Below, one piece after another: positions 1 to 12,200 of a stretch of 64,000 nucleotides of DNA. Source of the stretch: Copromyces sp. CBS 386.78 (Eukaryota > Ascomycota > Sordariomycetes > Sordariales > Sordariaceae); NCBI GenBank assembly GCA_030685235.1, contig MU839242.1:26035-90034 (forward strand), in the 5' to 3' direction. How positions within the stretch are numbered: position 1 is the stretch's first letter; each line of letters starts with the position of its first letter. The position numbers and the translations under genes were made by a program. Below the pieces are notes generated by a model, which was given only the letters and a program-made list of their open reading frames with translations, was not told where the DNA came from and did no database searches.

Positions 1-870
1 ATAAATTAGAAATAGCGGCGTCGAAGGCGTTTAAGAAAATTATATTAATTTAGTATATAGTACCGAGATAAATCCCTTTCTAATTAATAGGTATTATATT
101 ATTAGAAATTTTAGGAAGGGAGATAGCGAAGACGGCGGTAAAGTTATATATATTCCTAAGCAATTATTTACTTACGTAGAAGCTGAAGAAACCCCCTCCT
201 AAGGGGTAGTTTAAATTATATTCCTTCGTAGAATTATAATTCTTATTAGAGGAACCGCTAGACGAAATATAATGCCCCCATTTACTAATTCTCTATAATT
301 AATTTGTACCCGGCTTTGAAAAATAGAATTACCGCCCCGGGTAGTAGATAATACTATTTAAAGCCGACCCCGATTTATAGTAGGCCGATAATAAATTTTA
401 TAATTTCGTTAATTAACCTTAGTATAAGAATAATAATTTATATATTGGGCTGTTATATAAATACTTAGTAAGATGGGTCGGAGAATAGACGGGATATTAG
501 GACTTCTATTCTTACTACGCCCGATTTAATTACCCCCCCGAAACTTTCCGATATTATTTTTGCGGTGCGGCCCGCGAAAAAGGATATTTCTTCGTCTACC
601 TATTAGTTATATACTATAATTTTAACGCGGTATAGGATATATTAATAGCTTTTAATATTAATTATAATATATTTTTCGTAAGAGTAAAAATTTTAAAAGA
701 TAAAGGTTATATGTATATCCGGGTTTTATAAGGAAGAGGATACGAGGGGTTAAAGATAGTACGAGCGGAGATTCCCGATTTAGACGACGAGCCGTTGCCC
801 TATATAGTATTGCTCGCTTTCCTTGGATTAGGAGGCTTGGAATAGGATGGGACGCACTTATATTGAAGAA
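1..870 (+). pseudogene. Decayed coding remnant, family unknown
   Basis: The third forward frame reads as protein-like sequence when TAA/TAG are taken as mutated Gln codons. The best part is about 480-840, with segments such as NYPPETFRYYFCGAAREKGY and PDLDDEPLPYIVLLAFLGLG. I recognise no motif (no reverse transcriptase, integrase or DDE signature). It is cut by the window edge on the left. On the right it stops near the TTCA repeat, where the minus-strand el1 gene C begins. It could be part of another element or a captured gene. Stops are spread throughout, as expected of RIP. Confidence 0.3.
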
Positions 871-1013
871 TTGAAGGGTTTTTTAGCCTACGGCTACGTT
901 AGGGTCCGACCTAGTTGACCTGAGAGGCTTTTTCCCCGCACTTATATACCTATACCCAGCCGCCGTCGCGGGCACGACTTATTATCTAATATTGGTAGAA
1001 CGTAGTCGCAAAA

Positions 1014-1034
1014 TTCATTCATTCATTCATTCAT
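1014..1034. repeat. (ATTC)5 microsatellite
   Basis: Five tandem ATTC units lie exactly where homology between el1 and el2 gene C ends (about 1035), so the repeat marks the break between el1 and the unrelated sequence to its left. Confidence 0.9.
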
Positions 1035-1173
1035 ACTATCGCAGTTCCTCATCGTAATCGACGTTTCCGTCGTAATCCTCTTCGGTAGGGTCGTTATTAT
1101 TATCATCTTAATAACCCTCGAAACTGACGGTCCTTTGCGCGGGTTTTCTCTTCCTCTTTGCAGAGCCCTCCAT
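1030..1173 (-). pseudogene. el1 gene C2, truncated N-terminus
   Basis: ATG at 1173-1171 opens a frame beginning MEGS.KRK.KP, followed by a D/N-rich stretch and a conserved EEYYDEG-type segment. The same sequence starts gene C2 of el2 at 9293 on the plus strand, so the two are inverted copies. Homology stops after about 48 codons at 1030-1035; the rest of the gene is missing. The splice acceptor that abuts the ATG in el2 (TCTAG) reads TCTAA here, a G-to-A change. The gene diverges from A/B of el1 (plus strand), as C diverges from A/B in el5. Confidence 0.75.
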
Positions 1174-1194
1174 TTAGAATAATAATATTAGTTA

Positions 1195-1290
1195 CGGTCA
1201 CGGTCACGGTCACGGTCACGGTCACGGTCACGGTCACGGTCACGGTCACGGTCACGGTCACGGTCACGGTCACGGTCACGGTCACGGTCA
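1195..1290. repeat. (CGGTCA)16 hexamer array in the el1 gene C leader
   Basis: Sixteen perfect CGGTCA units sit 20-120 bp upstream of the gene C ATG (minus strand). At the same place el2 has only about one related unit (9262-9278), so the array is an expansion specific to this copy. The perfect periodicity inside mutated sequence suggests recent expansion. Confidence 0.95.
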
Positions 1291-2650
1291 CGCGCGATGT
1301 CAGATCAGGGTGATACTTACAGTAATTTGCCAAGTGGACTCGAACTCGGACTCGTTATTCGAATTTCGTTGCCTACAGTCAAGGGGAGAAAATTTGAAGG
1401 GGGGAGTTTAACAATGCGAATGTTACATTTGTATTCGTTAAAGGAGTTTTGAAGAGGAGGGAGTAAATTTGAGAGGGGAGAAGGTTTGGCGGATAGGAGG
1501 AAGTTTGAAAGGGAGAAAGTTTGAGAGAAGGTTGGAGAAGGGGGAAAGTTTGAGAGTAAGTTTGAAAGTAAGTTTGAGAGGGGAGAAAGTTTAGCGGATC
1601 GATAAGGCGGATTAGAGATATATTTACCTACTATTCGCTTAACCTATATTGTATAATACTTTCAAAAGTTGAAATAAAAAGGCGGCAGCGGAGTAATAAT
1701 AATAACGGGTAACCGATAATTTATTAACAATAATATAGGTAAATATAATTACAAAAGTTCTACCGCCTTCTAATAACGTAAATAGGGTAATTATTTACTA
1801 CATTATTCTAACTAACGTAAATAATATCGAAGTTTAAACGGACGGCGGGCATTAAATCGTTTATAAGTCTAGCCGTCTTTAATCGGTAAATAGCATCCGC
1901 CGCAATACGAAATAGCGGGGCATTATTAATTACACAAAGTATAATTAACTACATTTAATACTTTCTATATAAATAAATAAATTAAAGAATCAGATGAAAT
2001 AATAAGGTACTATTAATAGCAACAGGTGAATATAGTAATTAATAATTTATAGTATTAACGTTATTTGAAAGCGTTTATATAAATATATTAACGTAAGGTA
2101 ATATAGCCGGGGGTTTGGACAGGAGGCGGCGGGTATTCTTAGACCCCTTATCTAACCAATTTTAATAGGGGATTATAAACCCTAACCGAAACCTATATAA
2201 AGTACCTAAATATTTTATATATCTCAATATATTTATTACCTTATTTAATTATTTATACTAATAAATATCTCACACAATCATCCGTACCTATTTTATATAC
2301 CAGCTTCATCTAATATATTAATAAATATATTAAATTATCATAGTAACCACTAGCTATTAAATAACGTAGATACTAGTAGCTACAACCTTCTCCCATCTTC
2401 AACCTTCTCCCCTTTATAACTTTCTCCCATCTTCAACCTTCCTTTTACAACCTTCCCTTTATAACTTTCTCCCCTTTACAACCTTCCCCCCTTAGCAACT
2501 TTCTTACCAACTTTCTCTCATCTTCAACCTTTTTATCTTTACCAACTTCTCCCCTTTATTAGCTTCTACCTACCCTATACCTCGTCGGCGAACTACAATA
2601 AATAGAAGCGATAACTAGAACCCCTTAAGGTTAAAGGTTAATCGTATCGT
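1291..2650. promoter_or_regulatory. el1 divergent intergenic region (C minus / A plus)
   Basis: No coding sequence seen. 1291-2150 is homologous, inverted, to 8590-9290 of el2. Towards gene C (1390-1600) it is purine-rich on the plus strand with repeats of the type AAGTTTGAGAGGGGAGAA. Towards gene A (2385-2570) it is pyrimidine-rich with repeats of the type CAACTTTCTCCC. Each divergent gene therefore has a CT-rich leader on its own sense strand, as in el5. CT-rich leaders are common at filamentous-fungal transcription starts; a promoter role is inferred. Confidence 0.55.
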
Positions 2651-5600
2651 CAATAGACCACCGCTACTACGAATTGGGTACGGCAAACGCGTACCCCTCC
2701 CTAAAATCTATCCATATCAACAACCGCAACAATAAACCAGTCGATAACGACCTTCAAATTCGCCAGGTTTTACACCGTTAATCGATAGCGACCATAATAC
2801 GGTTATATCTAATACTAACGATAACAACGACTTCAACCAGTAGGAAGATATTAATAATAAGGGTGATAAAAATAGTAATAACGAGGGTAAATTAGATCTA
2901 ACTTATATTTAACAATATATATATTATTAATAATAATATACCGCTAAACATTATTGACTAAAATAATTTCTACGAAAATATAAACCTTACAAACATCTGC
3001 TATAGGCTCGAAGACTTAATAAATAATAGACTGCCTATTAGATTCGACGAAGAATAAGCCTTAACCTCAAATATAATAAATGCGAATTTGACCGAAAAAT
3101 ATAAGAACTAAATACGACTGCATTCGAGGAAGATTTCGTAGATAATTGGGTGGCCAAATAAGCCGACCAAGAACCGGGAGTAGATATTCAACCTAGTACC
3201 ACGGCGCGTGGCCTAATATTTAATACGTTAAAGTTAATCTATCATCACTATAATCGATACAAATATTTATTATATTTCCAAATAGCCTTTAATTTATATA
3301 TTATTATTAATAAACGTTCATAGAAGTAATACAAGGCATGGATCGAAATTCTAAGCATATTGCGTAGCTAAGACGGGAGACTAATACTCAACATTCAACG
3401 CCTACCCAAACAAATTAAAACCCTCAAAAATCGTATAATTAAACGATTACCGTTAATCAATATACGCATAGCGAAAGTTCCCCTATAAACTGCCAAAATG
3501 AAGACTAAATCGGCTAATCGAAAAAAGCAGTAATAAAGTAAATAAGACGATTCCGAACTCGATTTATCAACGGTACCGGGACTACTATACTTCATAGACC
3601 CCCATTCCCTTTTCCAAGCCTTCTTCAATTCCGACACTACTTCCATATTGTATACGGGTATAGCGCATTTTATCGACAATCCAATAGAACTATATTATAC
3701 ACTTTACTAGTTATCATTTATTTAAATTACCTCTAGCGAATATATATATTTTATTAATAATTCAAAAAATAACGGAAAAGCCATCTTTCCGTCAGACTTC
3801 ATATACTACTACTACTATAAGGAGAGCGATAATAAGTACGTATACTATTACCGCTTACCAAAAGACTATCCCGAATACTATATATATATCGGTCGTATTA
3901 AAATTATTAGTAAAAATTTCACATCCGATATTAAAGAATATATTGGCGAAATTACCTTAATTATTAACGAATATCTTAATTTCAATTAAATCGAAGCAAA
4001 AATCCTAAAGCTTAGATTATACTATTAAATTGGTTAGGATATAGCCTTCGAATAATATAAATTAATTATACACTTCGATAAAGAATATTAGATTCTTTAA
4101 TAATAAGCTAACCAATTTACTCCTATTAATATTAATTACTTTAATAATAATATTCTAGACGACCCCAATCCCCTAATATAGACGGGAAAGTAAAAGGAGA
4201 AAAGGCGGTTTAAAAAATATACGACACAATTAAACGTCGAATAGAAAGATTAGCATTATTTCGTTCGCCGTATCTTAAATAAGATTGAAAATATAGACAA
4301 ATACTAAATCGATTCTCTACAAATTACTAAAATAAAAATATACCCCCTTATATTTACGCCACCGCTACGGGCACAATTAAAAATTAAAGAATTCGGCCGT
4401 ACCACCTTCGAACAATATTAGGATAAAGTTAACAACCCTAGCCTTAATATACTTAACTACCCAATACTAACTTTCATTAATAAATTTAATATATATCGCA
4501 ATATATATAAATCTATTATAGGGGCATATTAAGTACCGGCTAGCCTTCTATATAATATTCAAGCTCGAAATATAAATATCTTTCCTATCGTCCTAGGACC
4601 CCATATATTAAATTTTAACGACGTTATTAAAGCATTAAGGTATTTAATACCATTAAACCAGGGCACAATTATAATACAAATTCAAAGAAGGCCGACATTA
4701 GTATTAGTATTTACACTTTATTATACTAGTAATATACTTCAACAAAATCAAAATACTAGTATTATTAGTATAGGTAGCTATAAATTCTATCGTTTCTATT
4801 TCATTAGCCCAAATTACATCGTCAACTAATAAAATATCTTAGAAAATTTTACCCCTAATATTATACAATATTATCACCAGCATATGCAAATAAAGTACGA
4901 AGTTAATATCAATATAACCAACAAAGGAAACAATACAGCCTATCGGACACAATAGGGTATTAGTATCAATCGGCCAACCTTATTCGACTTAACACCGGCC
5001 CTCAATATTATCCTAACACAACCCCCTAACCCGGCCTATTCTAAATACAAGGGTATTATAGCCGAAACCCATAAAATACTTCTAAATATTTTTTTAACCC
5101 CCAAAGCACGTATTAAATATAGTCGTACTATCCGACATTAACCATTTCCCTCCGGTTAGACGGCACTACCTTCCCCGATTTCCTACCTCGGTAGTTACAC
5201 CTTAACCGACCACGCCAAATAATGTATTATAGCACCCCCATTATTTACAACTTAATTTCGCAAAGAGCATATCGAACATTATATATAGGAAGCATAGAAG
5301 TCTATTATCCAACCAAACCGTAGAAACGAAGAAGACGAAAACGAAACAATATCTAAGCTAAATATTAAATTACTAGCTTATTTCGCTAGGGCTTTAGTAA
5401 CTATAGCCTAGAGCAATTACGTATTAATAAATACTAGAAATACCGCGGACGAATACAATAATATAGACTACTACGTTTTAACTACTAGACAATAATATAC
5501 GAAACTATATAATATAATAATAAAGGCAACTGCTAATAATCTAAAGGCAAACTCGTTTCGAATTAGAACTAAACTAAGTCAATTGCCTTCTGCTTTACAA

Positions 5601-5872
5601 TAATCATTTCGTCGTTCGTTAATATTAAATACAAGTACTACTATTAGGGCAAGCGGCTATAATAAAGCGGATAATATTATAACGGAAGATGAAGAAGGGG
5701 GTATAGTAGCTAGAGCAACTATAGAAATTACTACCCTACCTAAACGTATAAAGAAATATATCAAAAAGGCATTATACCTAAATATATATTTGGGTATATA
5801 TTATAGTGAACTTTACGAATAGTATAGTCCTCCTGGATTATTAAACGTATTGGCGGAAGAAAAGTATTATAA

Positions 5873-6054
5873 GTAAGTTTAGTTTACCCTTGAATATAAG
5901 TGTTTACCCCTAAATCCCCTAAAGCCAAAAGTCTTAGCGCCCGCTAGGTATAGGTACAAATACAGGCACTTGTACCACGTAACTTAGGCCGTAGATGCGA
6001 GGTATAAAACCGACGCCCGGGATCCGTATGTTAATTAATACTAACAATAACCAG
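5873..6054 (+). other. Intron joining the A and B parts in el1
   Basis: Donor GTAAGT at 5873, branch-like TACTAAC at 6039-6045 and acceptor CAG at 6052-6054. Splicing keeps the frame: exon end AA plus A CGA CTC AAA AAG gives K-R-L-K-K-T, the same residues obtained by splicing the matching el5 intron (49375-49561). The apparent TAA stop after EEKYYK is therefore part of the donor site and not a terminator. Confidence 0.75.
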
Positions 6055-6600
6055 ACGACTCAAAAAGACGGCCGAAACGACCAATAGTAAAGAGGTTGAA
6101 CGGTGGATCCTCGAACAAGAGCGTATTATCCATACGATTCGATTTACCCTACTCAATTCCTTTGCCGCCGACGATTCGGAGTTGGCCGACTAGATTAGCC
6201 ACATTATTAAAGAAGCCCCCAGTTTATTCGACAATCTGTTCTACGAAGATAAAAAGCAGCTTAATACGAATAAAACCAAGCAATACGAAGAAGCGGAATT
6301 TAATATCCTAAATTCTACTAATAATACGCATATCCGGCTAAGTATTATCGGCAAATTAATAGATATACAGCGAATCTACTACCCTATTATTAAATTATAC
6401 CTACTATTATCCATTACTTCGATATTTAATTTATTCCATCGTATTCTATCTCGGGCGTACGATTTAAATTATAATATATTAAGAATCTTAAAGTTTACGG
6501 CTAGTAGCCTATAGTATAGTAAAAGGGTATTATTTACCGATAGGTACGTATTCTATACCTACCCTCCACTATACCCTTTAATATTATGCCTATATACTTA

Positions 6601-6711
6601 CCTATACCTATGCCCTCTAATACTATCTATGCCTATACCCTCCAATACCATCCATGCCTATGCCTATACCTATGCCTATACCCATACCCATACCTATACC
6701 TATACCTATAC
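6601..6711. repeat. Degenerate CCTATA/CCTATG hexamer minisatellite
   Basis: CCTATA, CCTATG and CCCATA units follow a GTACGT donor-like site at 6544 in el1. The equivalent intron of el5 holds a different minisatellite (15-bp unit, 48733-48852), so the same intron accumulated unrelated repeats in the two copies. Confidence 0.85.
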
Positions 6712-7397
6712 GCTCGGAGCCTATACCGAAATAGCTATTAACTAACGGAGTTAACTATTAGAGGTATTTACATCAGTATATTATTATCGGAGAGTTTAAT
6801 ATAATATATATATACAGTCTCTATAATACTAGGGCACATCAATATAATCACACATCTATTATATATCTATTATATATTTAGTATAGGATTATAATACCGT
6901 TTAATATCCTAATACTATAATAATACTATCTAATATTCCTATAAATTCGCCTAAGTATAGGTCCAATTATTTTTAACCGAAATCGAATTTACTAATTATA
7001 ATTACTATATAGCCTGTATTCCATACCTTCCGGTATTATACTTTTAATATTAGTAATTATATCAAATATAACCGGCCTAATAACCCCGGTCCTAGCCCTA
7101 ATCCTGGTCCCAATTCCGGTCCTAATTCCGGCGCCAATTCTAACGAAGGTAATAATATCGCCCGTATCGACTATATCTTTATATACGAATAATACAACGA
7201 ACGGCGTATTTTCCTTATATTAATTAAAGTTAAGCCCTTTAATTATATTAACCTATCCTTCGAATTATAATTCGTCGAAGATTGTAAGCCCCTAATTATT
7301 AACTTACTAACTCACTTTACTAATAGATAGAGTATATATTGTAGATATTTCAAGAATTTATAAACGTGGCGATAGTTACGAACCTCGCATGGTCTAG

Positions 7398-7929
7398 GTT
7401 AATTGGGACATTATATAGATGTGAAGGTATGTGTTTTAGTTGTCTTGCCTTGAGTATACAAATTAATATTGTTATAGGATTCTAACGGCCTTTTGTAATT
7501 TGGGGATAGTTTATAGTACGTTCAAATTGATGATTATGGACCTTGCTTGCCTTCGGTAGTATTATAATACTAATTTACATTAACGTTTGGCAGTATCTAG
7601 TAATAATATTGAACAACTTGAATATATACAACTTCTTAAACGTATATAACTTCCAAGACTAGTACCTTATTATTTAACCCCTGCTAATAAATAGGTATAT
7701 GCTAACTAATAGTAATACTTAACTATAATATATATCCGAATATTAATGTAGGTTATTAGTATACAAAGTTACCCCTGACTAGATTGACGACCGTAACGTT
7801 CGTAGACCTTTGTATCCCTAAGCGTATTAATCGCAGCGTATTAATCGTAGCGCAGCGCATCTATTTGCTTAATATTGTAAGTTCAATCCCAATACGTAGT
7901 TCGCATCCTAAAACCGGCGTGCAGCGCCG
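7398..7929. other. Downstream region of el1, no gene seen
   Basis: The first ~50 bases match the sequence beyond the el5 A/B stop (shared acgtggc and tgggac blocks). The rest is AT-rich and I see no coding sequence. The B-side terminus of el1 (expected TATATAG followed by GCTAAG) was not found. Confidence 0.5.
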
Positions 7930-8170
7930 GCCGCCCGGTGCCCGGTGCCGGGTGCCGGGTGCCGGGTACCGGGTGCAGGTGCTAGGCGGTGCCGGGTACA
8001 GGTGCTGGGTGCCGGGTGCCGGGTGCAGGTGCTGGGCGGTGCCGGGTGCAGGTGCCGGGTGCAGGTGCCGGGTGTAGGTGCCGGGTGCAGGCGCTGGGCG
8101 GCAATAGGTGGACCGTGCGGGGGTAGGCGGCAGGCAGGCGACCGGCAGGTAGGCGACCGGCCGGCAGTAG
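7930..8170. repeat. GC-rich minisatellite, not RIP-mutated
   Basis: Tandem variants of GCCGGGTGCAGGTG and GGTGCCGGGT fill about 7930-8100, followed by related GGCGACCGGCAGGTAGGC repeats to 8170. CpA and TpG are plentiful, unlike the flanks. All six frames stay open through the array for compositional reasons, so the open frames here are not genes. Confidence 0.85.
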
Positions 8171-8579
8171 GCAATCCGTAGATAAATGTATGCACCTCGC
8201 TCGCGACTTCCCAACGTGAATTTTCTATACGTACCTCGCAACTCATACAAGCTGATATAGGCTGATATAGGTTAGACCCACCCACAGGGCTATAGACCAA
8301 TCAGAACTATAGATACAATTTACCGTCGTTAGACAATTTACAGTCCAGACCTACCTACCGTCGCAGGGTAGTAGGTTGAGCAATTACGGTCGGGAGTGCA
8401 ACTTACGGTCAATTGACGGTAAGTTGATAGTATATTGCACTGGGGGTTCCGGGGGTATATACGGATAACCATCTAAGACATTAGGTTCACCAGTACAAAC
8501 AATCAGATAAGGTAACAAACATACTGAAATATGCAAAGTACCTAGGTACCTTATGCAGGTCTCGGTCCATTAGGGTCCA
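8171..8579. other. Spacer before el2
   Basis: No coding sequence. Contains a direct repeat CTGATATAGG (8250-8270) and several ACGGT/AATTGACGGTAA motifs (8320-8430) that resemble the AACGGT-type motifs near el3 and el5 ends. Only mildly mutated. Confidence 0.4.
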
Positions 8580-9292
8580 CAATCCCCTGCTAAGACTGGC
8601 TAGACAAAGGGTCTAAGAATACCCGCGCCATACTACCCTGCGCTAATACATTTACGTAAATGCCTTTAAACAACGACGGAGTCAATACTAAACCATCGAT
8701 TACTACATTTACCTATCGCTATTAATAATACCCCGCCATTTTATTTAATCCTTTAAACTATTTACTTGTATAGAAAGCACTAGACGTGGCTGACTATACC
8801 CCGCGCAATTAATAAAAATGCCCCGCTATATCGTATTGCGGCGGATGCTATTTACCGACGGATTAAAGACGGCCGGAATTATAAATAATTTAATACCCGC
8901 CGTCCGTCTAAATTTCGATACTATTTATATCGGTTAGAATAAGTAGCAAACAATTACCCCGCTTACGTTATTAAAAGGCGGTAGAACTATTGTAATCATA
9001 TTTACCTATATTATCGTTAATAAGTAGCTGAGGTTACCCGCTATTATTATTACCCCGCCGCCGCCTTTTTATTTCAACCTTCGAAAGTACCGCGCAATTT
9101 AAGTTAAGCGAAGATTAAGCAAACATATCTCCAGTCCGCCTTGTTAATCCGCCAAACTTTCTCCCTCCTCCTCAAACTTTCTCCCCTATTAAACTTCCTT
9201 AACGAGTCCGAGTTCGAGCTACTTTATAATTACCGTAAGTATTACCCTAATCTGACATTGTGCGCGACTGTGATTGATATTATTTATTCTAG
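8580..9292 (+). promoter_or_regulatory. el2 intergenic region upstream of gene C2
   Basis: Begins with CCCCTGCTAAGACT, a block also found in the el4 (about 28870) and el5 (about 53250) A-C intergenic regions, so el2 is cut inside this region and its gene A/B is absent. 8590-9290 is an inverted homologue of 1291-2150. A CT-rich tract (AAACTTTCTCCC, 9165-9195) precedes the gene. An acceptor-like TTATTCTAG directly abuts the ATG at 9293, which suggests a 5'-UTR intron as in el5. Confidence 0.6.
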
Positions 9293-12200
9293 ATGGAGGG
9301 CTCTGTAAAGAGGAAGAGAAAACCCGTATAAAGGACCGTCAGCTTCGAAGGTTACTAAGATGACGATAATAATAACAATAATAATGACCCTACCGAAGAG
9401 TATTACGACGAAGGAAACGTCGATTACAATAAGGAATTGCGATAGTAAATTACTAGTAATGCACCTACGTCGCCGATTATGAGCCCAGCCAAGCTAGTAT
9501 AAGCGCCTGTATATATAACTGAACGCTTCGATATAACCGGTATAGGTACTTATTAATAGATTTTCAAAGTATAGGCCCAAGTAAGTTAATACCTATTTAT
9601 ATATATATTTATATTTATTATCGGTATAGTACTAATAATATTCTAGGGCTAATGTAATATAACCTTACCGGCCGGACTGAGTCCTCGGACCGTAATTAAA
9701 AAGAATCTCAAAAAGAATACTATAGCCTATATTAAATTTATTGCAACAAGTTTAACCGATCCTTTAACTAAGGATTCTTAGGCGGCAACCCGCCAACCTC
9801 TTCCCCGCCAGCCCCCTCAATAATAATAACCTATTACTATAACTACCCCTAATATAATATTATATAACTGTTATAATTAATAATATTATAAATAATAATA
9901 GTATTATAGATAGTAATAATATTATAAATAATACTAATAATATTAGTAATATTTAATATAAGATATTATACCTCGCCCAAGTATATTACCGCTATAAGAT
10001 ATATTAAATTTCCTATCCTATAATAGCTTCGTTAAATACTAGACTTGGTTACTAAACCGATAGTTATAATACCCCCCTTATTTTAGTAGTTGTGGTCGTG
10101 GCTAAGGTTAAGGCTAATATCCCTCCCCTCTCGGTCCTCCTAATGGCTGTAATTAATAAGGCTAGCAAATGCCTCCTTTAGGTCGCGGTAGTAGTTAAGG
10201 CTAAAACACCCCTCTTGGTCCTTCTGGTTGTGGTTAATAAGGTTAGCAATATCCCTCCCTTCTTGGTCTAGGCTGTAGTCGTGGTTAAAACCCCCCTTTT
10301 GGTCCTTTTGGTCGTAGCTAATAAGGCTAATAATATCCTTCCCCTCTTGGTTTAGGCCGTAGTTGTAGTTAAAACCCCCTTTTTGGTCGTAGCGGTCGTA
10401 GCTAATAAGGCTAATAATTGCCTCCTCTTAGTCCTTATAGTAGTTATAGCCAATTTCCCCCCCAATACCTATTTACCCTAGCCCAGGAAGCCCAGTAAGC
10501 CCAGTAAGTCTAGTAAGTCTAGTAAAGTCAATAATCTTAGTAATCCTAGTAAAGTTAATAAGGCAAAAAGAAGATTATCCCCGCCTAGAAGCGTAATAAA
10601 GGGTTATTATAATAAAGGTCGTCACAGCAAAGCCATATACGTAATACCGATAGTATAATTGTAAGCGAATTTAGCACACAGCGGTTTAATATTTTCGAAC
10701 GGGCTACCGAAGAAACCCGTAAACGGGAGCGTAAGCGCTTGGAAGTAGAAACTAAGAAAGCAAAAGAATTGCGGAAAGTTCAATTAGAAGAATAAGATTG
10801 TATTAGCGAAGAAAACGCCGAACGAGAGTAGAATACTAGATTGGGGGATAAATAACCGCCTAAACCGATTCCTAGGCCCGTTAAGCCCGTTAAGCCCGTT
10901 AAGCCCGTTAAATTAATCAAGCTAATCGACGTTCTAAATAATAAGTTTAATAATTCCGAATTGGATTTAAACGAAGATAAAACAGTAAGGGAATAGTTTA
11001 CAAAAAGACTCCGTACAATATAAGGTGAAAAAAACAAGAGGGTAAGACTTTCACCGTCATTCTTCGAAAAACCTAATAAAAAATCCAATACTACAACCCT
11101 TACGAAGTCGCTTACTACCGCAAGCCAAACTACCGGGGTTCGCTCAATAATAGGCATCGAAATTATATTTATTAAAAGTAATTAACTATTCAATAATAAT
11201 AATAATAAAGAATTTGGCGATATTAATACCCATAAGCCGTCTAACACTTCTAGTACATCCAGTACATCTAATTTCGGCAATATTAATAACGAAGAGTTTA
11301 ACGACCGTAATACTTCTATTTCTAATTATATCAATTACAACGAAGAAGATTTTAATCCCCCTAGTCCATCTAAGTCTAATTATAGTAACTAATATCCAAA
11401 AACGCCTATTCAAAATAGTAGCGGTTTAAATAATCGCCGTAAATAGGATAGTAGAAGCCTTTTAGAAAACGCCTACCTAAAATATTTCGAACCTTTAACC
11501 CATACTAGTCTTTAAAAACTTTAATAAATTAATTAAATTCCTAATCGTTTATAGTATAATCCGATCGAAGATAATTACTATTATATTCCCGATCTTAACT
11601 ATTACAAAATTCCCCATTATACCAATATCCCCCGGAATATTAATATTCCTAAAAATAACCTAACTATTATTAACAAAATTAATAAAAAAATATAGTAATC
11701 GTTATTCTTATTCTACTATAACTAATTTACTAGTATTATTATTAAACGGGTATATAATTTCTAAATCGATCCTCGGAAAAGAAGGTTCAAAAACCTTCGC
11801 TAATATACTTTAAATACTTACCGACATCTAAAATTTCATTACTTTATTATTAGCATACGATAATTCTTTATAAATATCGTTGTAGATAACCCGTATATAT
11901 TAAAATACAATTTAAATACCCCTAATCCGGAGTATAAACGAATATTTAAAAGCCTTATTTCGAACTAGATTAATAAACGTACTTTCAATTAAATATATAA
12001 ATATATTACTAAATATATTAATTACGAAGACTCTTTTAATAATAAGGATAGCCTTATTTAATTTTACTTCTAAACTAAATTTTAAGATATAAGTATAATT
12101 TAATTCAAAATTATTAAATCCGAGCGGGCTATAAATAAAGGCCGTATTCTTAATATATTATAACGTACCGACGAGAATTTATATAAGGATATACGTAATA

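Larger units (their letters stand above)
2650..7397 (+). pseudogene. el1 gene A/B: RIP-mutated transposase-like gene
   Basis: This is the RIP-mutated, plus-strand counterpart of the el5 gene at 48248-52897. Corrected for Gln-to-stop changes it aligns along the whole length: an N-terminal region to about 2886 followed by a GTAA donor (same phase as el5); a long central exon to 5872 with landmarks such as LLYFIDPHSLFQAFFNS (about 3575-3630) and KFYRFYFISPNYIVNQ (about 4780-4830); an intron; then RLKKTAETT... from 6055 (old gene B part); and a C-terminal domain from about 7027 with NERRIFLILIKV. The frame ends at TAG 7395-7397. At least one frameshift (near 3118) and dozens of stops make it non-functional. 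The start is approximate; no ATG survives clearly. Confidence 0.75.

Noticed and set aside
7930..8100. CRISPR-like or regularly spaced repeats
   Set aside because: Fungal context, no unique spacers of constant length, plain minisatellite.
7784..8300. Six-frame open frames over the GC-rich array
   Set aside because: Low-complexity translation of a tandem repeat in every frame; no gene.
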